DNA from: Paenibacillus sp. GM2
Lineage (GTDB): Bacteria; Bacillota; Bacilli; Paenibacillales; Paenibacillaceae
DNA: 64,000 nt
Assembly (NCBI RefSeq): GCF_900069005.2
Contig: NZ_LN831279.1
Coordinates: 820,130-884,129, forward strand
Direction of reading: 5' to 3'
The position numbers and the translations under genes are program-made. This document shows positions 18,366-27,095 of this stretch, one piece after another. Under the pieces are notes generated by a model that saw only the letters and a program-made list of their open reading frames with translations, had not been told where the DNA came from and made no database searches. Within the stretch, counting starts at the first letter, position 1; every line of letters starts with the position of its first letter.

Positions 18366-18406
18366 AAAAACACGAGGTTCCTTATACGGAATCTCGTGTT
18401 TTTTTG
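18366..18406 (+). terminator. Terminator after pfkA
   Basis: A CACGAG...CTCGTG stem with flanking A-run and T-run works in both directions. Confidence 0.85.
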
Positions 18407-18417
18407 CTTATCCCACT

Positions 18418-18555
18418 TCTAACGAAACAGACAATCGTTATTCGGAGCAAAATGGACCATAAAAAAAACTAACGAAACAGGATATCGTAATTTAGCTAAA
18501 TTTGCAGAGTTAGACCCTTGTTTCGCCTAAATAACGATATGGAGTTTCGTTAGAG
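18418..18555. repeat. Composite palindromic repeat cluster C
   Basis: Two forward units (CTAACGAAACAGACAATCG near 18419 and CTAACGAAACAGGATATCG near 18469) are followed by a reverse unit (AACGATATGGAGTTTCGTT near 18532). It has the same plan as clusters A and B and again starts just after a terminator. The fourth, reverse position is replaced by the tandem expansion that follows. Confidence 0.85.
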
Positions 18556-18893
18556 TAAAAAGGGCCTCATATTCGATCTAATAGCGTATCACAGTTTCGT
18601 TAGAGCAAGCGGCCCCGTTTTCGATCTATAGCGTGTCACAGTTTCGTTAGAGCAAAGAGCCTCATATTCGATCTAATAGCGTATCACAGTTTCGTTAGAG
18701 CAAGCGGCCCCGTTTTCGAGCTAATAGCGTGTCACAGTTTCGTTAGAGCAAGCGGCCCCGTTTTCGAGCTAATAGCGCATCACAGTTTCGTTAGAGCAAA
18801 GAGCCTCATTTTCGATCTAATAGCGTGTCACAGTTTCGTTAGAGCAAAGGGCCAAATTTTTGTGCCAATAGCTCATTACAGTTTCATTTGTCC
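18556..18893. repeat. Tandem expansion of the reverse palindromic unit (about 7 copies, ~48-50 bp)
   Basis: Each unit contains TAATAGCGTRTCACAGTTTCG TTAGAGCAA-type text, with variable joining segments such as GCGGCCCCGTTTTCGA or GAGCCTCATATTCGA. The last unit is degraded (TACAGTTTCATTTG). No open frame with a ribosome-binding site exists between pfkA and the peroxiredoxin gene. Confidence 0.85.
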
Positions 18894-19026
18894 CTTGCCG
18901 AAGAGGGCGATGCCGGTTAGAGCGGGCAAAGGGAAATCGACTGCCGCAATCGCATCGTTTCAACTGGTTTACCACAAGTGTCAAAAAAATCGGCTGCTAC
19001 TTGCGCAATAGAAGTACCGCACCTAT

Positions 19027-19482
19027 TTACTCAGGTTTCTTTTGGAGAAGTGAATCGATGGCGGCGAGGATGGCCTCGGTGGAGGGAAGCCCCTTCTCCG
19101 CAAAGGCGATCCGGCCTTCCAGATCGATAACGAATACGGTTCGCTGCTGGGTCAGGAAGCCGAGCGATTTGCCCACTCCATAGAGACGGCGGATGGATCC
19201 GCCTTCATCTACAACGAGCGGGAAGCGGTAGCCTTGCTTGGCCGCAAATTTCTCATGGCTGTCCTTGGAGGCGGAATTTACCCCTAGTACTGCGGCCCCT
19301 CTCTCGGCATATTCCGACTCGGAATCGCGTACGGCACAGAGCTGCTTCGTACATCCCGGTGTCTCGTCCATCGGATAAAAAATAAGTACAATCGGTTTCT
19401 GTCCAAGCAGATTTGTAAGATCGATGGTGCCTTGTGTGCTGTCCGCCCGGAAGAGGGGGGCTTGTTCACCCGGTTTCAGCAT
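19027..19482 (-). CDS. bcp: Bcp-type thiol peroxidase (peroxiredoxin Q)
   Basis: The product is 151 residues. It reduces hydrogen peroxide and alkyl hydroperoxides using thioredoxin. The active-site segment YPMDETPGCTKQLC shows peroxidatic Cys44 and, five residues on, resolving Cys49, the pattern of atypical 2-Cys Bcp proteins. The start is ATG 19482, preceded on the minus strand by GGAGTG at a good distance; the longer frame from 19518 overlaps the upstream gene. It lies 19 bases after the MATE gene in the same operon, so peroxide defence and drug or flavin export may be co-expressed. Confidence 0.88.
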   Translation of the reverse strand: MLKPGEQAPLFRADSTQGTIDLTNLLGQKPIVLIFYPMDETPGCTKQLCAVRDSESEYAERGAAVLGVNSASKDSHEKFAAKQGYRFPLVVDEGGSIRRLYGVGKSLGFLTQQRTVFVIDLEGRIAFAEKGLPSTEAILAAIDSLLQKKPE

Positions 19483-19501
19483 AGAGAACACTCCTTCATG
19501 A

Positions 19502-20875
19502 TCAATGTGATTGTTCAACTTGCATTACTTGTTGGGCAATTCTTCGCTGTACGACATAGAGACGATGAAGCAAAAGCACAGCTGCGGCAGCCAGTCCGGA
19601 GATCAGACCGATCCAGTAGCCGTAAGGACCGAGAGTTGTATACTGGGCCAGAACGATTCCAAGCGGCAAACCGATGACCCAATAGGCTAGCAGACTGATC
19701 CAGAAGGCCGGATTCACATCCTTATATCCGCGCAATGCCCCTTGAGTAGGCGTGGCGATAGCGTCGGAGATCTGGAAGAATACAGCGTAGACCAAAAAAT
19801 GAGTAATCAGGGCAATAACAGCCTTATCACTGGAGTACAGCCCTGCGACACCGTTGCGGAACAGCATCAGCAGCATAGCGGTAATAAGCGATAATCCGAT
19901 CGCCGTGCCGATCCCGATGACAGCGTATTGCTTCGCATCCTTGAGCCGGGCTGCTCCCGTCTCGAAGCCGACCAGAATGGTAAGCGCCAGACAGATGCTC
20001 AACGGAAGCATATACAGGGTAGAAGCAAAGTTGTTGGCCGCTTGATGGGCGGCGATTGTCAGCGTGTCGAAGCGGCTCATTAATAATGTAACCGCCGCAA
20101 AAACCGCTGTCTCGAAGAACATCGAGAAACCAATCGGCACGCCGAGCTTCATCAGTTCCTTCCACTTCTCCAGCGAAATATGATGCAGCTTGCCGAATAC
20201 CCGGTATGAAGCGAAGGGCTGTGCCTTATGCGCGATCCAAAGAGCGATCAGAAAGATGCACCAATACGTAAAGGCCGAGGCTATTCCCGAACCGATCCCG
20301 CCCAACCGCGGAAAACCGAGCCGTCCAAAGATAAGCAAATATCCAGCACCGATATTCAAGGGCAGGGAGATCAGGGATATAACCATGGACACACGGGTTT
20401 GTCCCAAAGCATCGATAAATGAACGGATGACTATGTAGCCAAATAAGGGCAGAATACCCGTTGATATCGATACGAGATAATAAAATGCGACATGATGCAC
20501 CTTGGGCTCTAATCCCATTTTATTCAATATAGGAGAAATTAGAAATCCCCCAATAATAAGCACCACGATGCCGACCGCGGCTGCAAGCCACAGAGCTTGC
20601 ATGACATTGTAGCCAACCTTGTCCGGTTTGCCTCCTCCGATAAGCTGGGATACGATCGGAGTGATCCCCATCAGCACGCCGCTTAAGCCAGTCTGGACTG
20701 GAATCCAGAGGCTTGCGCCGATGGCGGTTCCCGCCAGGTCGGCTGGACTGGCGTGACCGGACATGATCGTATCGAAGAAAGTCATCAATGACATCGTAAT
20801 TTGCGTAACCAGAATCGGGACCAGAATATGCAGGAACTGCATATATTTTTGCTTTAATGTAAAAGTTTCCTTCAT
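19502..20875 (-). CDS. MATE-family efflux transporter
   Basis: The product is 457 residues with about 12 membrane helices. The MatE pattern is clear: QITMSLMTFFDTIMSG near the N-terminus and two homologous halves. Members export cationic drugs using a sodium or proton gradient, but the substrate here is unknown. ATG 20875 is chosen because GGAG lies eight bases upstream; TTG 20881 is too close to it. It is the first gene of a two-gene unit with the bcp gene. Confidence 0.88.
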   Translation of the reverse strand: MKETFTLKQKYMQFLHILVPILVTQITMSLMTFFDTIMSGHASPADLAGTAIGASLWIPVQTGLSGVLMGITPIVSQLIGGGKPDKVGYNVMQALWLAAAVGIVVLIIGGFLISPILNKMGLEPKVHHVAFYYLVSISTGILPLFGYIVIRSFIDALGQTRVSMVISLISLPLNIGAGYLLIFGRLGFPRLGGIGSGIASAFTYWCIFLIALWIAHKAQPFASYRVFGKLHHISLEKWKELMKLGVPIGFSMFFETAVFAAVTLLMSRFDTLTIAAHQAANNFASTLYMLPLSICLALTILVGFETGAARLKDAKQYAVIGIGTAIGLSLITAMLLMLFRNGVAGLYSSDKAVIALITHFLVYAVFFQISDAIATPTQGALRGYKDVNPAFWISLLAYWVIGLPLGIVLAQYTTLGPYGYWIGLISGLAAAAVLLLHRLYVVQRRIAQQVMQVEQSH

Positions 20876-20950
20876 GCTCAAGACTCCATTTCATGACAGC
20901 AAGCGCTAAGTAAGGTAGTGATGATAACTCTTATGGATTGTTGAAAGCGC

Positions 20951-20990
20951 AAAAAACCGTTTCCTCTGCTATCAAGCAAAAGAAACGGCT
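20951..20990 (-). terminator. Minus-strand terminator
   Basis: A CCGTTTC/GAAACGG stem (20957-20963 with 20982-20988) has a T-run when read on the minus strand. It ends the small gene at 21013-21216. Confidence 0.75.
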
Positions 20991-21012
20991 TGGTGATGCA
21001 GTTACATTCATT

Positions 21013-21216
21013 TTAATGAAGAAATGCCGAATTTTGATGCTCACAGATGCTGTACTGGATAATTTCCATCGCATCTTCCGGTTCCAAAATGGTCAGACCA
21101 TCGCGGAGGATGATCATGGAGTTAAGCTCCTTTTGATCCAAGAAAGGCAGCATATCCGGAAACCATTTTCTAACAATTTGTGCCAGTTTTACCGTTTCCA
21201 TTTCCACTTCAATCAC
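21013..21216 (-). CDS. Small conserved-looking protein, unknown function
   Basis: The product is 67 residues. It starts with GTG 21216, preceded by a perfect AGGAGG five bases upstream, and is followed by a clean terminator, so it is very probably a real gene. The sequence is hydrophilic with helical character (TVKLAQIVRKWFPDMLPFLD) and has no membrane segment or cysteine pair. I do not recognise the family. It stands between the YitT gene and the MATE gene, all on the minus strand. Confidence 0.7.
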   Translation of the reverse strand: MIEVEMETVKLAQIVRKWFPDMLPFLDQKELNSMIILRDGLTILEPEDAMEIIQYSICEHQNSAFLH

Positions 21217-21393
21217 CCTTTCCTCCTAGAATCATTCTGGTTACGAATCATTCGAAATCGGAAAAGCACGAGCTTGTGAAATCAGGTAAAGCGAAGGCAA
21301 AAAGATTTATAAAATTATCTAAGGAACCGTTTGACATTATTATAGCACATTGCTGAAAAATTGGAACGGCGTGAGCCGTAGACCTGTGTCTGT

Positions 21394-22215
21394 TCAGCGT
21401 CTGCGGAAGGAGCCCATAACGCCTGTCGTTTCCACAATATTGACGAAGGCGGAAGGATCGGTCTGTTTAATAATTTCTTTTAATTCGGTAAGCTCGTACA
21501 TGGTCGTAACGGTCATCAGCATATCTTTCTCTTTATGGGAGAAGGCCCCTTCGGTCTTAATTTTCGTAACTCCCCGCGGACGAGCCAGAAGCTGCTTCAA
21601 TAACTCTTCAGTCTTATCGGTTACAATGAACAGCGTAACTTTATTATGGCTAACATGAATCATATCTAGTACTTTGCCGGTTAAATAAATGGACACCATC
21701 GAAGCGAGGGCCAAATTCCAGTTGCCGTTGAGGTAACCCATCGCCAAGATGACGAGGCCGTTCAAGAAGACAAGGATCGCCCCGATGGGGAAATCTCGGT
21801 AGCGCGTAATGGCCGAGCCGATAATGTCGAAGCCTCCGGAGGACCCGCCAACCCGGAAGGATATCCCGCTGCCGAACCCGACGAGCACACCGCCGAAAAC
21901 GGCCGAAAGCAGCGTATCAGAAGCCAGCGGTTTCTCCGGAATAAGCGCCATCATCAGCGTAACTCCGGCAACGGACAGGATGCTAAGTCCAATAAACCGT
22001 CTACCCAGCAGAAATAGCCCGAGGATCAACAGCGGGACATTGTAGGCCAGGTACATTGTGCTTATGCTAAATGGCGTGAAGTACCCTGTCAGCATAGCCA
22101 GACCGGATACCCCTCCGCTCAGAAGATGTTGGGGAACGAGGAACAAATTGAAGCCTGAGGCAATGAATGCCGCCCCGATCAAGATGATGACACAGTTCCT
22201 GATTTCCTTTAACAC
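21394..22215 (-). CDS. YitT-family membrane protein (DUF161 + DUF2179)
   Basis: The product is 273 residues. Five or six membrane helices fill residues 8-190, with the family segment SFRVGGSSGGFDIIG near residue 120, and a cytoplasmic DUF2179 domain of about 55 residues forms the C-terminus (VTKIKTEGAFSHKEKDML). The molecular role of the family is not established. The start is GTG 22215 with AGGAGG upstream. Its leader begins only a dozen bases before a dispersed repeat element, which must contain or separate its promoter. Confidence 0.87.
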   Translation of the reverse strand: MLKEIRNCVIILIGAAFIASGFNLFLVPQHLLSGGVSGLAMLTGYFTPFSISTMYLAYNVPLLILGLFLLGRRFIGLSILSVAGVTLMMALIPEKPLASDTLLSAVFGGVLVGFGSGISFRVGGSSGGFDIIGSAITRYRDFPIGAILVFLNGLVILAMGYLNGNWNLALASMVSIYLTGKVLDMIHVSHNKVTLFIVTDKTEELLKQLLARPRGVTKIKTEGAFSHKEKDMLMTVTTMYELTELKEIIKQTDPSAFVNIVETTGVMGSFRRR

Positions 22216-22238
22216 AAAAAATCCTCCTTAAATTGTAA

Positions 22239-22460
22239 GTTCAAAAAAGTCCGGTTTTCAGCACCAAGAAATTTAAATGAAATGAAGCTTGGGACCGAGG
22301 GGCGGAGCATTGGGTAGCCGGGTGCTTGGAGTACCTGGGATATTCCCGTAGGAAGCCTGATTTCGTTGGCCTCTGCTTAGGTCCGGCCGAATTCAAGATT
22401 CAATATCGAATAGCTTTCCGATTTGCTTCGTAATCCCAATTGGGCTTTTTGAACAACCTC
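22239..22460. repeat. Dispersed repeat element E1 with inverted ends
   Basis: The left end is GTTCAAAAAAGTCC and the right end GCTTTTTGAACAACCTC, imperfect inverted repeats. Internal segments such as TTCAGCACCAAGAA, GAAGCTTGGGACCGAGG, GGCCGAATTCAAGATTCAA and ATCGAATAGCTTTCCGA match the reverse complement of the element at 52511-52682. No coding sequence is seen in it. It looks like a non-autonomous mobile element or a repeated structured leader. Confidence 0.8.
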
Positions 22461-22517
22461 CTAAAATAATAAGCAGTATACCCACCTGCATTCTACTGGT
22501 ATTTTTGAAATGATTTA

Positions 22518-22526
22518 TGCTATAAT
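22518..22526 (+). promoter_or_regulatory. Extended -10 promoter for the cshA helicase gene
   Basis: TGCTATAAT is an extended -10 element; the -35 region is weak. It predicts an untranslated leader of about 220 bases, longer than usual, as known for cold-inducible RNA helicase genes. The leader has no recognised riboswitch. Confidence 0.5.
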
Positions 22527-22753
22527 ATTTGAGATATTCTTGAGTAGGGATCTCTTTCCACTTTGATGGTCCATATATTTTGGTGAAATGGCCAGTAGAA
22601 TTCAGGTTGATTTGTCGTCAGATGCTTATTTAGATCCAGAGCTTATGTAAATTTTTCGGGCTGACTGGACAGTCTATAAACAGATTAAACGCTACTTAAG
22701 AATACAGTTAAGAAGGTGGAATGTCCACTATATAGAAGGAGTTTGAGGACAAT

Positions 22754-24331
22754 TTGAACACATTTTCAGAATTTGGCCTAGAGCCTAAAGTATTACAAGC
22801 TATAACGGAGCTTGGATTTGAGGAAGCGACCCCGATTCAAGTTAAATCGATCCCGATTGCGATGACCGGCAGAGACATGATTGGACAAGCGCAAACAGGG
22901 ACAGGAAAGACTGCAGCTTTTGGTTTGCCGCTGATCAATAAAATCTCGAAAGATGAAGAGCATATCGTAGCTCTCATTATGACGCCTACCCGTGAATTAG
23001 CTATCCAGGTTGCAGAGGAAATTGGCAAGCTGGCCCGCTTCAAGGGAACTCGTTCCTTGGCGATTTATGGCGGACAGGATATCGTTCGTCAGATCCGCGC
23101 GTTGAAGAAGAAGCCGCAGATCATTATCGGTACTCCAGGACGTTTGCTGGACCATATCAATCGCAAGACGATTAAGCTTGACGATGTACAGACGGTTGTA
23201 CTGGATGAGGCCGATGAAATGCTGGATATGGGCTTCATGGAGGATATCCAATCGATCCTGAAGCTTGTCCCCGAAGAACGTCAGACGATGTTATTTTCCG
23301 CGACTATGCCTTCAAATATCCAAAAACTGGCGCAGCAATTTTTGAAAAATCCTGAGCATGTATCTGTTATTCCTAAACAGGTAAGCGCCCCGCTTATTGA
23401 TCAAGCCTATATTGAGGTTAATGAACGTCAGAAGTTTGATGCCCTTTCCCGTTTACTTGATATGGAATCCCCTGAGCTTGCGATCGTATTTGGACGTACG
23501 AAACGTCGTGTTGACGAGTTGTCTGAAGCATTGCAAAAACGGGGTTACTCTGCAGACGGCCTGCATGGCGACTTGTCGCAGAATCAACGTGACAATGTTA
23601 TGCGTAAATTCCGCGACGGAAGCATCGACGTGCTCGTGGCTACCGACGTGGCGGCTCGTGGTCTGGACGTATCCGGCGTAACGCATGTTGTTAACTTTGA
23701 CTTGCCGCAGGATCCGGAAAGCTATGTGCACCGTATTGGCCGGACTGGCCGTGCGGGTAAAGAAGGGACTGCTTGGTCCTTCGTAACTCCACGGGAAATC
23801 GATCATCTGCATTTCATCGAGCGGATTACCCGCCATAAGATTACCCGCAAACCATTGCCTACGCTGGCTGAAGCGATTGAAGGCAAGCAACGGATTGCCG
23901 CTGAGCGAATCCTTGAAATCGTTGAAGAAGGCGAGCTTAGAGAATACAAAGGCATTGCCATCCAATTGCTGGAGCAATTTGATTCTGTCAATTTGCTTGC
24001 TGCGGCATTCAAGTTGATTACCGGCGAGAAGAACGATAAGACGTCCATCGAGTTGACTCCGGAAGAGCCAATCCGTGTGAAGCGTCGTAACCCGGACATC
24101 CGTTCCAGCGGACGTAAGCCGTCCGGATATGGTAATCGTGGCGGTGGCTATCGCCGCGACAATCGTGAGGGCGGTAACCGCAGTGGCAGCGGCAGCGGCT
24201 ACAAAGGTGGTTACAACAAGGAAGGCGGACGCGATTCGTATCGCGGCGGTTCATCCGATCGCAAGCCGCGTTCCGGTTACAATAACGGCGAACGCAGACC
24301 TAAAAATGGCGGCAGCTTCTCCGACAAGTAA
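22754..24331 (+). CDS. cshA: DEAD-box RNA helicase, CshA-like
   Basis: The product is 525 residues. All core motifs are present: [11 protein letters not shown] (Walker A), [15 protein letters not shown], and [10 protein letters not shown]. The C-terminal tail after about residue 440 is rich in Arg, Gly and Asp ([17 protein letters not shown]), as in CshA/DeaD proteins that remodel mRNA and ribosome precursors and associate with the RNA degradosome. The start is TTG 22754 with AAGGAG and GAGG upstream. The gene is monocistronic between its own promoter and terminator. Confidence 0.9.
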   Translation: MNTFSEFGLEPKVLQAITELGFEEATPIQVKSIPIAMTGRDMIGQAQTGTGKTAAFGLPLINKISKDEEHIVALIMTPTRELAIQVAEEIGKLARFKGTRSLAIYGGQDIVRQIRALKKKPQIIIGTPGRLLDHINRKTIKLDDVQTVVLDEADEMLDMGFMEDIQSILKLVPEERQTMLFSATMPSNIQKLAQQFLKNPEHVSVIPKQVSAPLIDQAYIEVNERQKFDALSRLLDMESPELAIVFGRTKRRVDELSEALQKRGYSADGLHGDLSQNQRDNVMRKFRDGSIDVLVATDVAARGLDVSGVTHVVNFDLPQDPESYVHRIGRTGRAGKEGTAWSFVTPREIDHLHFIERITRHKITRKPLPTLAEAIEGKQRIAAERILEIVEEGELREYKGIAIQLLEQFDSVNLLAAAFKLITGEKNDKTSIELTPEEPIRVKRRNPDIRSSGRKPSGYGNRGGGYRRDNREGGNRSGSGSGYKGGYNKEGGRDSYRGGSSDRKPRSGYNNGERRPKNGGSFSDK

Positions 24332-24364
24332 TTTGCGTTTTAGTTAACGAAAATCGTTTGGAAT

Positions 24365-24402
24365 AGCAAAGAAGACGAAGGCAAGCTTCGTCTTCTTTTG
24401 CT
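24365..24402 (+). terminator. Terminator after cshA
   Basis: A 15-bp AGCAAAGAAGACGAAG / CTTCGTCTTCTTTTGCT stem. It could also stop the minus-strand tiny gene that ends at 24410. Confidence 0.85.
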
Positions 24403-24409
24403 GTTATGA

Positions 24410-24541
24410 TTAATACAAAAAGGTCCGGCTTACAATCACGAGCAGAATGAACAATACCAAGATTGTGCCTGTAGATGTCCATCCACCACCGCAACTACCA
24501 CAACTTCCACAACTTCCGAATCCACCAACAACACCAGACAT
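24410..24541 (-). CDS. Tiny YjcZ-like membrane peptide (sporulation-type)
   Basis: The product is 43 residues. A Gly/Cys-rich N-terminus (SCGSCGSCGGG) is followed by a single membrane helix with the TGTILVLFILLVIV pattern typical of the YjcZ/tiny-TM family of Bacillales, often made in sporulation. ATG 24541 is preceded by GGAGG at the proper distance. The three SCG repeats are unusual. A relative lacking the cysteines is encoded at 48069-48167. Confidence 0.82.
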   Translation of the reverse strand: MSGVVGGFGSCGSCGSCGGGWTSTGTILVLFILLVIVSRTFLY

Positions 24542-24731
24542 TTGATAACCTCCTTTTTTATTAGAAGATGTTCTCGCCTAAGTTTTGAAGTTACGGTATA
24601 TCTTATGCTGGGTGGATGAACTAGTCTAGACTCTTACCCAGGTGCACGCAAAATAGGCGCTGGATAGTCGGCCATGAATCATGTATAGTTATAAATATAG
24701 ACAGATTCTGTTACTGATGGAGGGAGATTTT

Positions 24732-25541
24732 TTGGAAACCAAAGGCTTAATGGGTGGATTATACAAAATAACAGAATGGATTATGCGAATTGCAGGCAGC
24801 AATTTATATTGGGTATTATGCTCTTCGCCGATTCTATTGCTCCTAGTTCTAGGGCTTAACTATGTTGCTTCGACTAACATGCCTATCCCCTTTGAAATTT
24901 ACATGCCTATGGCGGTTTTGGCACCGTTTACACTCTTTCCCGCGACCGCGGCTTTATTCTCGGTGACACGGAAATGGGTGATGGGTGAGACCGATCTTGG
25001 CATTACCAAGCTGTTTTTCAGAAGTTACAAGGATAATTACAAGCAAAGTATGCTGGGAGGCATCTTCTACACGCTTCTGATCGTTATCATGTATGTCGAT
25101 TACGAAGTGTACATGAAGCAATTTAAGAACATGCAGATCCTCGGCATCGTGATGCTTGTATTACTATTTTTCATCTTGTTGTCCTTATTTAATTTCTTCT
25201 CCTTAGTAGCTCATTTTCATATGAAAGTTAAAATGTTAATTAAGAATGCTATTTTGCTCACGGTTCTCAGACCTTTCCGCACCCTGTCCACGTTCCTCAC
25301 TGCAGTGGTGATTGGGTTCATTACCCTGAAGTTCACCTGGTTGATTCCTTTTGGCTTTGCCACGCTGATCGCTTGGATGGCCTACTTCAACTTTAATATC
25401 GCCTATACAAAAGTGCAGGAGAAGGTGGAGAGACTCCGTCAGGTGGAGGAGGAAGGCACGCAAGCCGATGGCGAAACGGGTGAAGATGCGGAATCGATGG
25501 CTGCTGAATTGACTGAAGGAGAGGACAAAGAGAAGAACTGA
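24732..25541 (+). CDS. DUF624 (YesL-like) membrane protein
   Basis: The product is 269 residues. Five or six membrane helices carry the DUF624 pattern (TEWIMRIAGSNLYWVLCSSPI, then FPATAALFSVTRKWVMGE). YesL-like proteins often lie with carbohydrate ABC transporters, but here the gene stands alone before the 6S RNA gene. The C-terminal 40 residues are highly acidic (EEEGTQADGETGEDAES) and cytoplasmic. The start TTG 24732 has GGAGGG seven bases upstream; an upstream ATG at 24681 has none. Function is unknown. Confidence 0.82.
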   Translation: METKGLMGGLYKITEWIMRIAGSNLYWVLCSSPILLLLVLGLNYVASTNMPIPFEIYMPMAVLAPFTLFPATAALFSVTRKWVMGETDLGITKLFFRSYKDNYKQSMLGGIFYTLLIVIMYVDYEVYMKQFKNMQILGIVMLVLLFFILLSLFNFFSLVAHFHMKVKMLIKNAILLTVLRPFRTLSTFLTAVVIGFITLKFTWLIPFGFATLIAWMAYFNFNIAYTKVQEKVERLRQVEEEGTQADGETGEDAESMAAELTEGEDKEKN

Positions 25542-25589
25542 TTTTTTACCTCGGACAAGCGGGTCAATCGATTTGCTAACAACACCAAG

Positions 25590-25618
25590 TTTACAATTGA
25601 ATTAAGAAGTTTTATAAT
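25590..25618 (+). promoter_or_regulatory. Sigma-A promoter of the 6S RNA gene
   Basis: TTTACA, a 17-base spacer and TATAAT stand about seven bases before the predicted 5' end of the 6S RNA. Confidence 0.75.
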
Positions 25619-25624
25619 AGGAAT

Positions 25625-25810
25625 ACGTCCTGCGATGTACGTTTCGGTTAATTGTTGTTTTGAACCAATGACAAAGTCTCGGGAGACTCACATTACGCCG
25701 CAGCTGAAAGGCCCTATCCAGCGGATTAGGGGACTTCAAAAGCGTCGTTGCGGTCACCCACCTGCTAAGAGCAGGTTCGAGGCACGATAATCGGACGGCA
25801 TAGGCGGGTC
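25625..25810 (+). ncRNA. ssrS: 6S RNA (RNA polymerase regulator)
   Basis: The sequence begins with GTCCTGCGATGT and ends with GGCATAGGCGGGT, which pair as the closing stem of 6S RNA. The 3' half carries the characteristic GGTCACCCACCTGC ... GCAGGTTCGAGGCA block, as in Rfam RF00013, and the middle has the CAATGACAAAGTCT and ATTACGCC segments. 6S RNA mimics an open promoter and holds sigma-A polymerase in stationary phase. It has a strong promoter and its own terminator. The exact ends are estimates; the identity is recognised from conserved text, not from a covariance search. Confidence 0.85.
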
Positions 25811-25826
25811 TTGCATATTTGCATGC

Positions 25827-25876
25827 GGCACTTTGAAGGATTTTTTGTGAAAAAGAGTCCTCGAGGTGCCTTTTTT
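25827..25876 (+). terminator. Terminator after 6S RNA
   Basis: A GGCAC...GTGCC stem extended by G-U pairs is followed by TTTTTTATTT. Confidence 0.75.
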
Positions 25877-25985
25877 ATTTGTCTTCTTCCCGGATTTGAC
25901 TTTGTTTGTTCTTCAATCAATGTTACACTATAATATAAATTATACTTACTATTTCTTGCCGTTATGATGAAGGAGGAAGAGCAGG

Positions 25986-26378
25986 TTGTCGCTAAAAAGA
26001 ACATTAGTTGGGATTTTTCGCAGCTACGAAGGTACAAGTGATCGTGCGAAGACACCTGAATTAAAGACGAGATATTATCAATTATCCAGGGAAAAAGCCT
26101 GGGAGGAAATAAGCTCAACTCTGAAGAAAATTCCCGGATATAAAGTCCTGCATGAGGTCCCTAACGTAGGGGAAATTACGTTGGAGAAGCGTACCAAATT
26201 CGGACGGGTTATGGATATCACCGTATCGATTGTTTCCACGGGTCCTGTCCGTACAGCTGTCGACGTCTATTCTGCTACCCGAGGTTCGATGGGGGATCTG
26301 GGGGCGAACTACCGCAACGTCCTTCATTTGTTCGCCGTACTGGATAAGAAGCTGTCTACCTATAAAGTAACAGCGTAA
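25986..26378 (+). CDS. DUF1499-like cytosolic protein
   Basis: The product is 130 residues with no signal peptide. The C-terminal VDVYSATRGSMGDLGANYRNV resembles the DUF1499 signature (RSASR-GxxDLGxN), and the AWEEISSTLKKIPGYKVLHE segment fits the N-terminal part of that family. The conserved first Arg is replaced, so the assignment is tentative. The start TTG 25986 has a strong AGGAGG nine bases before it. It is monocistronic between the 6S RNA and a terminator. Function is unknown. Confidence 0.6.
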   Translation: MSLKRTLVGIFRSYEGTSDRAKTPELKTRYYQLSREKAWEEISSTLKKIPGYKVLHEVPNVGEITLEKRTKFGRVMDITVSIVSTGPVRTAVDVYSATRGSMGDLGANYRNVLHLFAVLDKKLSTYKVTA

Positions 26379-26397
26379 TTAGCGGAACGAGGACAAA

Positions 26398-26436
26398 AAA
26401 GCGAGCAGGGAGGTTTTCCTCCTTACTCGCTTTTCT
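26398..26436. terminator. Bidirectional terminator between convergent genes
   Basis: GCGAG...CTCGC stem with an inner GGGAGG/CCTCCTT pair, flanked by A-run and T-run, separates the DUF1499-like gene and tpx. Confidence 0.8.
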
Positions 26437-26461
26437 TGTCATAACATGTATGGGCTGAAAG

Positions 26462-26983
26462 TTAAGCAAGCAGCTTCTTCACGGCTGCGATCGGCTCTTC
26501 ATAGTTCGGATGCTCGCCCATTTCGTTAAGGATTTCAATATAACGAATCGTGTTGTCCTTGTCGAGAACGAAGACAGCGCGGTGGTCGAGTGCGAATTCC
26601 TTAATCAGGACGCCGTATGCTTTCCCGAAGGAATTCTCTTTGTAGTCAGACAGGGTTACGACGCGATCCACCCCGGCAGCTCCGCACCAGCGGGCCTGTG
26701 CAAACGGGAGATCAGCGCTGACGGTAAGAATGATTACATCTTCGCCAAGCTCAGCGGCTTCTTGATTGAACCGCCTTGTTTGGGCGTCACATACGCCTGT
26801 ATCCAGGGAGGGTACGACACTGATCAGCTTGATTTTGCCGTCATAGTCGGCAAGGGTGGCTTCTTCAAGCAGGTTTTTATTTAACCGGAAATCGGGAGCC
26901 TTATCCCCGACCTTCAATTCAGGTCCAATCAAAGTAATGGGATTGCCTTTAAATGTAGCAGCGTTAGTACGTTCTTGAGTCAT
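26462..26983 (-). CDS. tpx: Thiol peroxidase Tpx
   Basis: The product is 173 residues, an atypical 2-Cys peroxiredoxin reduced by thioredoxin. Peroxidatic Cys65 lies in [16 protein letters not shown] and resolving Cys100 in FAQARWCGA, the Tpx arrangement. ATG 26983 is preceded by AGGAGGAG. A TATAAT-like -10 on the minus strand (27026-27031) suggests a promoter about 40 bases upstream. It is the second peroxiredoxin in 8 kb. Confidence 0.93.
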   Translation of the reverse strand: MTQERTNAATFKGNPITLIGPELKVGDKAPDFRLNKNLLEEATLADYDGKIKLISVVPSLDTGVCDAQTRRFNQEAAELGEDVIILTVSADLPFAQARWCGAAGVDRVVTLSDYKENSFGKAYGVLIKEFALDHRAVFVLDKDNTIRYIEILNEMGEHPNYEEPIAAVKKLLA

Positions 26984-27095
26984 TTGTCTTCTCCTCCTAT
27001 TAATTAGATAAAGTTTCTAATTTTAATTATAATCGTTTTAAAAAGAGATTGTCCAACTTATAAAAATAAAGGATGGAGTACAAGGAGGAAACGAT

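Noticed and set aside
27005..27056. PerR box before tpx
   Set aside because: Only one half-site (TTATAAT) fits and it doubles as a -10 element; the second half is poor.
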